A stretch of DNA of 13,528 nucleotides from Hepatocystis sp. ex Piliocolobus tephrosceles (taxonomy: Eukaryota; Apicomplexa; Aconoidasida; Haemosporida; Plasmodiidae), in NCBI GenBank assembly GCA_902459845.2, contig CABPSV020000203.1, forward strand, positions 9,819 to 23,346, in the 5' to 3' direction. Under the pieces are notes generated by a model. It made no database searches. It had not been told where the DNA came from and worked only from the letters and a program-made list of their open reading frames with translations. A program made the translations under genes and the position numbers. This document shows, piece after piece, positions 1 through 8,347 of the stretch. The first letter of the stretch is position 1. Every line of letters begins with the position of its first letter.

Positions 1-626
1 TTTTGTTTTTTTTGCTTTGCTTTTATTTGCTTTGTTTCGCTTTCTTTAAAGAATTTGTTTTAATTTTAGTTTAAGTGTCTTTTTACCAAGATAATGCCTT
101 GTTTTAAAAATTTCGGTACATTTTTACTTTGTTTGTATATATATATAGCTTATGATAAAAGCTCTACTTTGTCATTTTATTTTTTCTTATAAAATTAATT
201 ATTAATTATTTATAATTTTGTTAATTTTGTTCATTTCGCTAATTTCACTTGTTTTGTTTATTTTTTAAAAACCCTTTTAAAAGTTTTTTCTTTTTTGTTA
301 CAACTAATAATAAATATCCTGTTATATTAGTCATTTTTATTTAAGAACCTTTATTACTGTTTTATCTTTTTTTTTTTTTTTTTTTTTTATATGAATAAAT
401 TGTTAAAAAAAAAAAAAATAAAATAAATATTAAAGGCAAAGACAAAGACAAAAACAAAACTGAATTATTATAATACGTAATGTTTGTTCGTTTATATGTT
501 TGTTCGTTTATATGTTTGTTCGTTTATATGTTTGTTCGTTTATATGTTTGTACGTTTATATGTTTGTACGTTTATATGCTTGTTCATTTATATATTCATT
601 TATGTATCCATTCGTTTACTAATTTA
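1..626. other. Gene-free 3' flank of the pseudouridine synthase gene
   Basis: No credible coding sequence on either strand. The first 60 bases are T-rich with repeated TTTGC/TTTCG words. A T-run at about 369-388 is followed about 16 bases later by an A-run at about 405-418, which could fold back as an A/T hairpin or serve as a transcription end region. Bases 434-460 hold short A-rich CAAAGA-type repeats. A 16-bp tandem array fills 481-592. The neighbouring gene's stop codon is at 627-629, so this is its 3' UTR and beyond. The open frame at 484-678 on the plus strand is just the minisatellite read through. Confidence 0.7.
481..592. repeat. 16-bp minisatellite, seven units
   Basis: Seven head-to-tail copies of a 16-bp unit, TGTTTGTTCGTTTATA. 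Units 1-4 (481-544) are identical. Units 5-6 (545-576) share one T-to-A change. Unit 7 (577-592) has further changes, and traces of the period continue to about 618. The array begins about 9 bases past the synthase stop region and lies in its probable 3' UTR. Confidence 0.95.
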
Positions 627-3452
627 TTATGCTAAAGAACCATATAACATGAAAGTTAAAATCCGTTTGGGTAAATAAAACAAATAACACCATTTCGGGA
701 GTAGTGTAAAAACATCAAATATTTGTTCCCATTTGTATCTAAATGAATGCAAAAATATTCCTGAACTATGATATGTAATATTGCTAATGTTTTTAAAAAA
801 ATAGTTATTCAACTCTTGTGCATTGTATGTAGCATTTAAATTTATATTTTCATCAAAAAGCCAATTAAAAGATGTATTTAAAAAAGGGATAAGTGGAAAG
901 TAACTATACTTTTCACACGCATCATACTTGTTATAATTTATTTTTTCTTTAATTTTATGATTATTTATGTTTTTATCAATTTCGTTACATATGTTGTTAT
1001 CCTCAGTACACGCGTTATTATCTCCACTACATGCGTTATTACCTCCACTACATGTGTTATTACCTCCACTACATGTGTTATCACTTGATTGTGTATTTTC
1101 ATCAAAATGGAAATAAAAACAATTCTTTCTATACTCCTTTTCCAAACTATGATTATAGTTTACATCATTAGATATAGGAAAATTCATATATTTAAGGTGT
1201 GCTCTTATTTGGTGTGTCCTTCCTGTTATAGGTTGACACAAAACAAGTGATTCATTTAAGGTAGAGTTATAAGATAAAAACATAAATTTAGTAACACTTG
1301 GTTTTATAGAATATTTATTTATAATGTTCGAATTATCTTTAGTATATTTTGTAAAAACATATTTCAAAAGTTTTTTACTTTCACAGTACATATAACCAAA
1401 ATCAATAATAAAATATTTATAGTATAAATCAAAATTATTATTTTCATTTATATTAGTATTTTTATGTTCAATATTTTGATTTTGGTTTTGATTTTGAATT
1501 TTAATTTCTTCTTCAAATTTACTTATATCAAAATCGTGTTGTAAATAATTTTTATTTTCTTTTATAATATTAATTAATGTTTTCATATTCATATGTGTGT
1601 TGGTATTTATATTGTTTTCTTCTTTGTTATATTCGTTCTCATATAAAAATATATCGTTTTGAAATAAATCATGATCATTAAATTGTAAAGGAGTATCTGG
1701 TTTAGAGCCATAATTGCAGTACTCTTCGATAATTTTATTTATATCGGTATTATTATCGGTATTATTATCAGTATTATTATCAGTATTATTATCAGTATTA
1801 TTATCAGTATTAGTATGTGTCCTTGTAGTAGTGCTATCCTGTGTAATACCAGTAGTTGTAGTATTGTTTGTGGCAACCGTATAACTAGTTCCACTATTGT
1901 TACTACGCTTTTTTAAAATTCTTTTCTCTTTTAACAGTTTTTCTATTAATAGTCTAAAATCACCTTCAACTCTTGTGATGTAAAATTTTTTGATTTTATT
2001 ATTAGATATATTTTGAGCAAATAAAGTAGAAAATTCTTTGTTTTTACCGAAAAGAACAATACCTGAAGTTAATTTATCTAATCTGTGCAGTGTATATATA
2101 TAAGAATCTTGATCATTTTTATTAACATCACTCTTATTGCTATTGTCATTTCTTTTATTGTTATTACTGTTGCTACAATTATTGCTATTCTCATTGTCAC
2201 TTTTTATTTTATGTACTTCTTGACTACCATTTCGTTCACCAATTGTTTCGTTTTTATTGTTAATTGAACTCTTTGCATGTATGTATTGTTTTTCATTTAT
2301 ATCATCTACTAATTGTTCAATTGCCCTGTTTACTCTATTATTTTCATGATTTGTTTTATTCGTGGGAGTAGACCATGGTTCTTTTATTTTTATAACATCA
2401 TTATTATTATCACCATTATTAGTACTATTATTGTTATTAGTATTATCACTAGTATTAGTATTATCATTATTATTATTGTGATACACGTAATTAGGACACG
2501 TATTATCATATAATTTGCCATTACAATGATTACTTTTCGAATCACTTACTACTTGTTTAATATTATCACTTGGTATGCTTAGTGGCATATCTTTTTTTTT
2601 TATTGTTTTTCCATTCATATTTTCTAAATTATTATATATGGTGTTATCTATTTTGCTGTTATTTTGCATATTATTAATGTCTTTATATATGTTGCTATTG
2701 TTGTATATATTTTTTTTTTGGTACTCTTTTTTTATATACTTTTTATTTTGTGTCTTTATATTTTTTTGACAGTTTATTATTTCTTTTTGAAGTAATTCTA
2801 CATTTACTTTTTTGAAATTGAAACAAATTTTAATTACATCTCCTTTTACCTCCTTTATTTGTTCTTTTGCATCTTCTTGTTGTGCCTTTTCGTCTGTTGG
2901 ATTTTGACATGTTTGGTTGCTTTCCTTGTTCAAACACGAACTGATATAATTTTGTACAATCCTTAACAACGAGTTGTATTGATAAGAACCAACTGGATGT
3001 GTAGGAATACTTGAAGATTTATAAACACAAATAAAATTCTCATCTTCGTATAAAATTATTATGTTATTACATATTACAGGTTTTTCAAATAATAATAATT
3101 TGTGTTCAATAAAATCATTATTTTTTAATTTATAATCACAGGGGATGTTTTCATTATTTACTTTTATATATCCTTTTTCAATAGATTTTATAAAATAATT
3201 CAAATCATATGCACAAAATTCAGATGCCATAATATCAACTAATTTTTTCCCTCTCCATCTTTCTTTAGAAAATAATTTATAAGTATAAACATAAGGTGTA
3301 ACAAAACGCAATTTATTTTTAATAAAATATTTGGGCTTAAACTGTTTATCAACTACGTTTAATCCACTTGTGTTGGATATAACGATCTTCATAATTTTAT
3401 ATGACTTTATAAAGTTTATTAACAGGATTGCTAAAAAAATAACAAAAAGCAT
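627..3452 (-). CDS. RluA-family pseudouridine synthase (Pus9/Rib2/RPUSD2-like)
   Basis: Converts uridine to pseudouridine in RNA; the closest family resemblance is to eukaryotic Pus9/Rib2/RPUSD2, whose members act on tRNA position 32 or other RNAs. The 941-aa product has an S4-like start (RFVTPYVYTYK and RWRGKKLVDI, about 49-73), the IPTHPVG segment near 149-155, the catalytic motif HRLDKLTSG with H456 and nucleophile D459, KKFYITRVEGDF near 485-497, GRTHQIRAH at 744-752, and the C-terminal SGIFLHSFRYKW motif near 895-907. Two Asn-rich inserts (about 170-455 and 500-670) and a third repeat-bearing insert (about 775-830) make it much longer than the usual 300-560 aa. I start at the ATG at 3452; the frame runs two codons further upstream only through a TTG. 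Residues 1-16 are strongly hydrophobic, suggesting a signal peptide or anchor; starting at M21 would give a cytosolic form. Family call firm, RNA target and location inferred. Confidence 0.93.
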   Translation of the reverse strand: MLFVIFLAILLINFIKSYKIMKIVISNTSGLNVVDKQFKPKYFIKNKLRFVTPYVYTYKLFSKERWRGKKLVDIMASEFCAYDLNYFIKSIEKGYIKVNNENIPCDYKLKNNDFIEHKLLLFEKPVICNNIIILYEDENFICVYKSSSIPTHPVGSYQYNSLLRIVQNYISSCLNKESNQTCQNPTDEKAQQEDAKEQIKEVKGDVIKICFNFKKVNVELLQKEIINCQKNIKTQNKKYIKKEYQKKNIYNNSNIYKDINNMQNNSKIDNTIYNNLENMNGKTIKKKDMPLSIPSDNIKQVVSDSKSNHCNGKLYDNTCPNYVYHNNNNDNTNTSDNTNNNNSTNNGDNNNDVIKIKEPWSTPTNKTNHENNRVNRAIEQLVDDINEKQYIHAKSSINNKNETIGERNGSQEVHKIKSDNENSNNCSNSNNNKRNDNSNKSDVNKNDQDSYIYTLHRLDKLTSGIVLFGKNKEFSTLFAQNISNNKIKKFYITRVEGDFRLLIEKLLKEKRILKKRSNNSGTSYTVATNNTTTTGITQDSTTTRTHTNTDNNTDNNTDNNTDNNTDNNTDINKIIEEYCNYGSKPDTPLQFNDHDLFQNDIFLYENEYNKEENNINTNTHMNMKTLINIIKENKNYLQHDFDISKFEEEIKIQNQNQNQNIEHKNTNINENNNFDLYYKYFIIDFGYMYCESKKLLKYVFTKYTKDNSNIINKYSIKPSVTKFMFLSYNSTLNESLVLCQPITGRTHQIRAHLKYMNFPISNDVNYNHSLEKEYRKNCFYFHFDENTQSSDNTCSGGNNTCSGGNNACSGDNNACTEDNNICNEIDKNINNHKIKEKINYNKYDACEKYSYFPLIPFLNTSFNWLFDENINLNATYNAQELNNYFFKNISNITYHSSGIFLHSFRYKWEQIFDVFTLLPKWCYLFYLPKRILTFMLYGSLA
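980..1084 (-). repeat. 21-bp coding repeat: Cys-containing heptapeptide
   Basis: Four clear 21-bp units (1001-1021, 1022-1042, 1043-1063, 1064-1084) and a decayed fifth (980-1000) inside the pseudouridine synthase gene. They encode a heptapeptide of type TCSGGNN, drifting to ACSGDNN and ACTEDNN. The array lies in an insert between GRTHQIRAH and the final conserved strand of the RluA fold. Confidence 0.9.
1743..1814 (-). repeat. 12-bp coding repeat: TDNN tetrapeptide
   Basis: Six in-frame 12-bp units (plus-strand ATCGGTATTATT or ATCAGTATTATT) encode consecutive TDNN motifs at about residues 547-570 of the synthase, in the insert after the catalytic domain's KKFYITRVEGDF strand. The two left units carry CGG where the others carry CAG. 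Confidence 0.93.
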
Positions 3453-3468
3453 TATCAACTTTTATCAT
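3397..3468 (-). promoter_or_regulatory. Overlapping upstream ORF at the pseudouridine synthase start
   Basis: An ATG at 3468 lies 16 bases upstream of the main ATG (3452) in another frame. It opens a 23-codon frame that stops at 3397-3399, inside the main coding sequence. A plus-strand T-run at 3468-3492 puts a run of about 25 A directly 5' of this ATG on the mRNA strand. If the transcript starts upstream of 3468, ribosomes must bypass this ATG to make the enzyme. Translation is not shown by sequence alone. Confidence 0.45.
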
Positions 3469-3608
3469 TTTTTTTTTTTTTTTTTTTTTTTTACCTTACT
3501 TTTTTAGCTTTATTGTTATAATATCTATTGCTATTTGCGGTTATTTATTTTTTCGTTGCTTATTTTTTGCATTCATTTTTTGTTATCTATTTGTTGTTTA
3601 TGTATGTA

Positions 3609-3642
<34 letters not shown>

Positions 3643-3645
3643 TTT
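3609..3645. repeat. (TA)n plus poly-T composite
   Basis: About 17 bases of alternating TA run directly into about 20 T. Such stiff A/T tracts are typical nucleosome-depleted promoter DNA in Plasmodium. Confidence 0.9.
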
Positions 3646-3859
3646 CAATGGATGTTGTGCATAGGTGCCTGTTTTTGCTTTCTTGTATGAAAATATATAC
3701 ATTCGACGCACTTACGTATATATTTACATATGTTTATACATAAACATATTTTTTATTTATGTATAAATTATAATAATAAAATAAAGGAGGCAAGCGTGTC
3801 GAGTGCCATTTTAAATACTAAAAACAGTTAAAATCAGTAGTGCCAGTAAAAAAAAAAAA

Positions 3860-3883
3860 TAAATAAATAAATAAATAAATAAA
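3860..3883. repeat. (AAAT)n microsatellite
   Basis: About six tandem AAAT units follow a short A-run in the divergent promoter region. Likely slippage product. Confidence 0.85.
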
Positions 3884-4400
3884 ACAAAAACAAAAGATGG
3901 CAAAATAATTATGCATATTTGTATTTAATTTTATTTAATTAATATTTTACTACTAATGTAAAAACGAACAAATTTTATTAAACTAGGTTTATTATTTGTT
4001 TAGTGCAAGAAAAATGTATTAACACGATACACCAACATAATTTAAGGGGACCCATACAAATATATTTATATAACTTTTTTTTCCTTTCTTTATTTTGTTC
4101 TTTTGTTTAAATACGATGATAGCATGTCATAAAGGCTATATGTATGTCACGCAAGTGCTTATGTTTTAATCGTTGCAACAAATGGTAAATGCATGTCATT
4201 CATATATATGTATGTATTTATTTACTACTTTTTTTAAAAATATTTTTGAAACCGACATCAGACTAAATTGACAGGACACAAAACTTTAAAGTTAATAAAC
4301 TACTTAGATTATAAATACCTCATAAATGTTTATACATGTACTTACGTTTGTATGTGCACATAATTACATATTACTTATGTGTATATATAATTTCGAAATA

Positions 4401-4415
4401 ATGGATAATGGTTAA
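4401..4415 (+). promoter_or_regulatory. Minimal uORF overlapping the ArgRS start codon
   Basis: An ATG at 4401 opens a four-codon frame (MDNG, then TAA at 4413-4415) that spans the chosen ArgRS ATG at 4408, seven bases downstream and in another frame. A ribosome finishing this frame stops five bases past the main ATG, close enough for backward re-initiation. Either leaky scanning or re-initiation would be needed for ArgRS synthesis if the mRNA includes 4401. Confidence 0.45.
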
Positions 4416-7400
4416 AATTATATTTATGATAATATTTTATTACTTTCATTTAAAGTCATTTACACTACATAAGAGCACACACAGTCATCATGAGCACATT
4501 AATTCTTGTGTTTTTTTTGATAATAAAGTAAAAATAGCTTACATAAATATATCTTTAAAAAATAAAAAAATATTAAAAAAACAAAAACAAATTAACAAAA
4601 ACCAAGGTATGTTCAGTACACAACTGAAGCTATATGATAATACAGAAAACGAAAATATATATATTTTATTAAACAACGAGTTAAATAACATTTTCAAAAA
4701 GATTGTTAAAAATGAAAATGTTAACATACCTCCACATTGTTTAATAGAAAACAATAAAATACATGAATCTTATGAATGTCAGAGTAGCTTAATACCTTTT
4801 TTAGTAAACTATACAAAACAAAACATAAATAATATTAAAAACGATGTAGTTAATCATTTAAATCAATATTGTTCACAATTTATAAAATCTTTACTTATAT
4901 CACATAATGGTGTTTTAAATATAAAAATAAAACAGGACTACATAATTAAAAGGTTTCTTCTATTTTATGAATTAAATGTGTTAAACAAAAAAAATAGCAA
5001 AATTAAAGAAATAAAGAAAATAAAAAATGTAGAACAGGAATGTACAAAAGATGTGACAAAAGTAACACCACAAAAGCAAATTATTTTGTTAGATTATTGT
5101 GGTGTTAACATGGGTAAACATATGCACTTAGGACATTTAAAATCTTTATTTTTAGGATATTCGTTAAGTAATTTTTTTCGTTATAATAATTATATTGTAA
5201 AAAATAGAAGTCATATCGGAGATTGGAATTTAAATATAGCTACAATAATCACTTTTTTTATTTTATTTCCTATACATGAAAATACTAATGTTTTAAATAA
5301 GTTTTATCCACATAGTTATATAAATAAAAACAAAATATATAAAAAAAGGGAAGAACATACTAATACCAACGATTCTGAAAAACAGGATGTTGGTAATTCA
5401 TCTATAAATACATACACAAACCAAGTTACTTGTAACATTAATTCAGACGCTCTTAAAAAAGACAATAATCAACAATATGAAGAAATTGTTAATTTTTATT
5501 TGGACCTGTTAAAAAAAATAAATGAAGATAATTTTAATAATAAGTACAGAAATTTCCTTATGAGTAAGTATGAACAAAATATAAATGTTGATACTATTGA
5601 TTATGTATATAAAATATCAAAACAACTTTATTCGTTGTCAGATGTTTTTCAAAAATGTTGCAAAATTAGTTTATCATTGATGTATGAAAGAAGCCAACAA
5701 ATTATGAATATTTGGAATAGCATATGTAGTAAAACAAAAAAGGTAACAAATTTGCTCACATGCGTATATATATATATATATATGCGTGTGTAACTAAGTA
5801 CCATATGTACATATATTCATTAGCTCTTTCTGCAGTTTAATATAATATAATTTGTTTATTTAGTTTTTGTTTGTAAAATCAATTCATGCGCTGTGCATTT
5901 TTTTTTTTTTTTTCTTTTCTTTCTTAAGATTTTATGAACGCATGTACACAGTGTGTGTGCGCAACACATTTACACTTATTTATTATTACGCTATTTACAA
6001 CTTTGCACAGGAAAATGAAGAAATATTTAAAACATTTGGGATCAAAAAGTTAATAGAAAAGGGTGAACATTTTTACGTAAAATATGTTCCTACCATTTTA
6101 AAAAAAATGAAAGTAGCAAATATCCTTTTTGAATTTAAGGATAAATTATTTGTTTTATTAAAAGAAAAAAATATAATGTGTGAACAAAATAAAAACAGCT
6201 GTAAAAATAACAGTAATAGTAATTATGGCAGTAGTAATTATGGTAGTAGTAATAATGGCAGTAATAGTAATTGTGGTAGTAATAGTAATTATGGCAGTAG
6301 TAATTATGATAGTAGTAATTATGGCAGTAATAGTAATTGTGGTGGTAATATTAAGTACCATATTAAGATGAGAGAAAATGTACTTAGAAGTTTCGACGAA
6401 TTTTACGATGTTGTACACGTTAACGATGAGAATTATAAAAATATAACAAAAAAGGATAATAACATTGATGTATTGAAAGATAAATTTATTATATTAACTT
6501 TAAAAAATAATATATCTTATACATATGCTGCCATTGATATAGCTGCTATATATTATAGAGTAAAATATGAAAAGGCAAATAAAATTATTTATGTAGTAGA
6601 TGAAAACCAAAAGAAACATTTTAAGCAAGTTTTTTCAATCAGTAAATATTTACATATAATTCCTGATAAAGTGGAATGTATATGCATTAATTATGGTTTT
6701 GTATTAAATGAAAAAAATAAAAAAATTAAAACAAAAAATTTTTCAAATAATATATTCGCTAAAGATATAATAAAACAATATAAAACTGAAACTAAGTTTA
6801 TAGCAAAAAAAAAAGAATATATAAATATAATAAAAAATTATAATCCAAAACATTACGAAAAACTATTATTTTCATCAATGATTTATTCATACATATGTGT
6901 TAAAAATTGGAAAAGACAATTTATAAATAATATAATTAAAAAATTTCATTTAGAATATATTTATATTTTAAACATATACAATGAAATATCTTTATATTTA
7001 CTGAAATTAAAAAAATTTGAAGATAACTTATTTATATTAGGAAAAGAAAAAATGAATAAAATAAATATAGAAAATGATATAAAAAAAATTGTAATACACA
7101 TTATACAGTTTAAATATATAGTACAATTAGTCACTCGTACCTACAATATTGAAATGTTATGTTCATATTTATATACTTTATCTCAAATGTTACATGATTT
7201 ATTGAATAAAAGTTATATAAAACAAAATACGTTTCCTTTAGAAAAAAATTGCATATATAAACTTTTAAATATGTTTAAAAATCAAAAACAAATAAATCAA
7301 ACTACTAGTATACCAAATGTGATTAAACATACAAAAAGTAATATAAAAAGCAAAAAATACACAAATATTGATACCACAACGAATTATCATTTATTTCTTG

Positions 7401-7588
7401 AATACATTAAAAATGGTGCATTCCTTGATGCAAATAACATGCACAAAATTTATACTGAAAAAGAAGTAGAAAAAATAGAGCAGTTTTTTTTGAATAGATT
7501 TTTAGAAGTACTGATTTTGAAAGCTTATTTATGTATAACTGACAAAGTTTTTAATATTTTAAATCTTACTACAGTAAAATTTAACTAA
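4408..7588 (+). CDS. Arginyl-tRNA synthetase, probably apicoplast-targeted; exons 4408-5742 and 6011-7588
   Basis: Class I synthetase that activates arginine with ATP and charges tRNA-Arg. The spliced 970-aa product has an N-terminal hydrophobic leader (about 1-20) and a Lys/Asn-rich transit-like stretch; an ArgRS N-terminal domain (about 84-195, with YECQSS and GVLNIKIK); the signature NMGKHMHLGH at 234-243 (HIGH box 240-243); HIGDW at 269-273; AAIDIAAIYYR at 618-628; IIYVVDENQKKHF at 637-649; and KKIKTK at 682-687 in place of KMSKS. A helical DALR-type anticodon-binding domain fills about 780-970. The exon join is phase 0 and restores a family-like stretch (NIWNSICSKTKK then ENEEIFKTFG). 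Without splicing the frame stops after 16 more codons. An Asn/Ser/Gly repeat insert occupies about 512-559. Plasmodium usually has a separate cytosolic ArgRS; this one's leader points to the apicoplast (inference). Confidence 0.93.
5743..6010 (+). other. Intron of the ArgRS gene
   Basis: A 268-bp intron, donor AAAAAG|GTAACA, acceptor TTTGCACAG|GAAAAT. The join is phase 0, and the flanking residues read straight through a conserved ArgRS helix pair. It holds a short (TA)n near 5768-5782 and a T-run at about 5898-5913. Two earlier AGs (ending at 5928 and 5951) would give a wrong frame. Confidence 0.9.
6211..6350 (+). repeat. 15-bp-based coding repeat: GSSNY / GSNSN array in ArgRS
   Basis: Degenerate tandem units built on GGCAGTAGTAATTAT encode repeats of GSSNY, GSNSNC and SSNYD type. 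The array forms a hydrophilic insert (about residues 512-559) between the end of the catalytic-domain helix LFVLLKEKNI and the segment leading to the second half of the active site. Because AGT/AAT-rich DNA lacks stops, open frames also appear on the other strand (6158-6418) and another frame (6180-6371); these are shadows. Confidence 0.9.
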
Positions 7589-8347
7589 AAGAAAAATTAT
7601 AAAAATATGTATATATTTTTACATTTTTTTTTTAGTTCAACTAATTGGTTACTATTTGGTGGTTATCTTTTCTTGTTTTAATTAATCAGTATTATTTTGT
7701 ATTTAAAAAAGCGAATGCTTAAAACATAAATTTTTTTTTGTTTATCATATGTATGTATATATGTATATATACCTATGTAATTTGTTTGTTTTCTTTGTTT
7801 ATATCAATATGCATGAAACAATTACATATCCATTAAAATTAAACAAAATGACATATTTTGCTCTATGTTGTCAAAATATGAAGATTTGCACAAAAAACAA
7901 AACAAAAAAAAAACAAAAAAAAACAAAAAAAAAATAAGCAAAAAAAACAAATATATATATATATATATATAGTTTATTTTTTTTAATGTAAATCAAGATA
8001 ACAATAAAAATGAATAAATGAAATTACAAAAAAAAAAATATATATATAACGCTAGTAAACAAATGTCTTAAAAACTGAGAAGTTTTGAAAAATTTTCATT
8101 ATTAAATATTTTTATAATCTAAAGAAAATTTTTTTTGCACTCCTCTCTCAACAAATATATACATATATATATACAACGTTATTGTCGAAACAAATATTAA
8201 ACAATTTATTATATACTGTGTAACTTATTTCCGTAGTTATAAAACAGTTTATGTTAATAAATCTTTGTAATTATATAAAATCTTAAAAAGACAAATCTTT
8301 AGATATATAACATTCTTAAAACACATGTTTTAATTTTTATATTATAT
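7589..8347. other. Tail-to-tail intergenic region
   Basis: About 760 bp between the ArgRS stop and the 3' end of the small acylated-protein gene, so it holds both 3' UTRs and both transcript ends. It contains an AAAAAC-type repeat (about 7898-7950), a (TA)n at about 7949-7971, another short TA tract at about 8038-8048, and A/T-runs. A plus-strand open frame at 7749-7937 ends in pure Lys/Thr low complexity and has no family resemblance; I do not call it a gene. Confidence 0.7.
7895..7971. repeat. Poly(A)-C repeat followed by (TA)n
   Basis: A-runs punctuated by single C (ACAAAAAA-type units) for about 50 bases, then about 11 TA units. Lies in the shared 3' region of two convergent genes. Confidence 0.85.

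Larger units (their letters stand above)
3453..4407. promoter_or_regulatory. Divergent intergenic region between pseudouridine synthase and ArgRS
   Basis: A 955-bp region separates two genes that point away from each other, so it should hold both promoters. It contains a T-run (3468-3492), a (TA)n tract (about 3609-3625) running into a T-run (to 3645), an (AAAT)n tract (about 3860-3883), and a GC-richer patch at about 3784-3848 with a duplicated AGTGCCA. Two words resemble targets reported for apicomplexan AP2 factors: TGCATG at 4190-4195 and the palindrome GTGCAC at 4354-4359. The motif matches are short and only suggestive. The small open frame at 3528-3743 is low-complexity and I do not call it. 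Confidence 0.7.

Noticed and set aside
481..592. CRISPR-like array
   Set aside because: Units are contiguous with no spacers, and the genome is eukaryotic.
484..678. Plus-strand open frame with repeated Tyr/Phe/Val/Cys peptides
   Set aside because: It is the 16-bp minisatellite and the antisense of the synthase C-terminus; no independent protein content.
2085..2769. Three plus-strand open frames rich in Ile/Val/Phe
   Set aside because: They are antisense to Asn-rich codons of the pseudouridine synthase, which mirror as Ile/Val-rich sequence.
3453..3458. Start of the pseudouridine synthase at 3458
   Set aside because: The codon at 3458 reads TTG; the first ATG in frame is at 3452.
3528..3743. 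Plus-strand open frame in the divergent promoter region
   Set aside because: Mostly Phe/Tyr/Ile from T-runs and TA repeats; no conserved features and no plausible gene context.
6158..6418. Open frames on the other strand and another frame across the ArgRS repeat array
   Set aside because: Caused by the stop-poor AGT/AAT repeat; the sense frame has clear ArgRS homology on both sides.
7749..7937. Plus-strand 62-codon frame after ArgRS
   Set aside because: Ends in Lys/Thr repeat from an A-run, lies in a 3' UTR region and shows no recognisable family.
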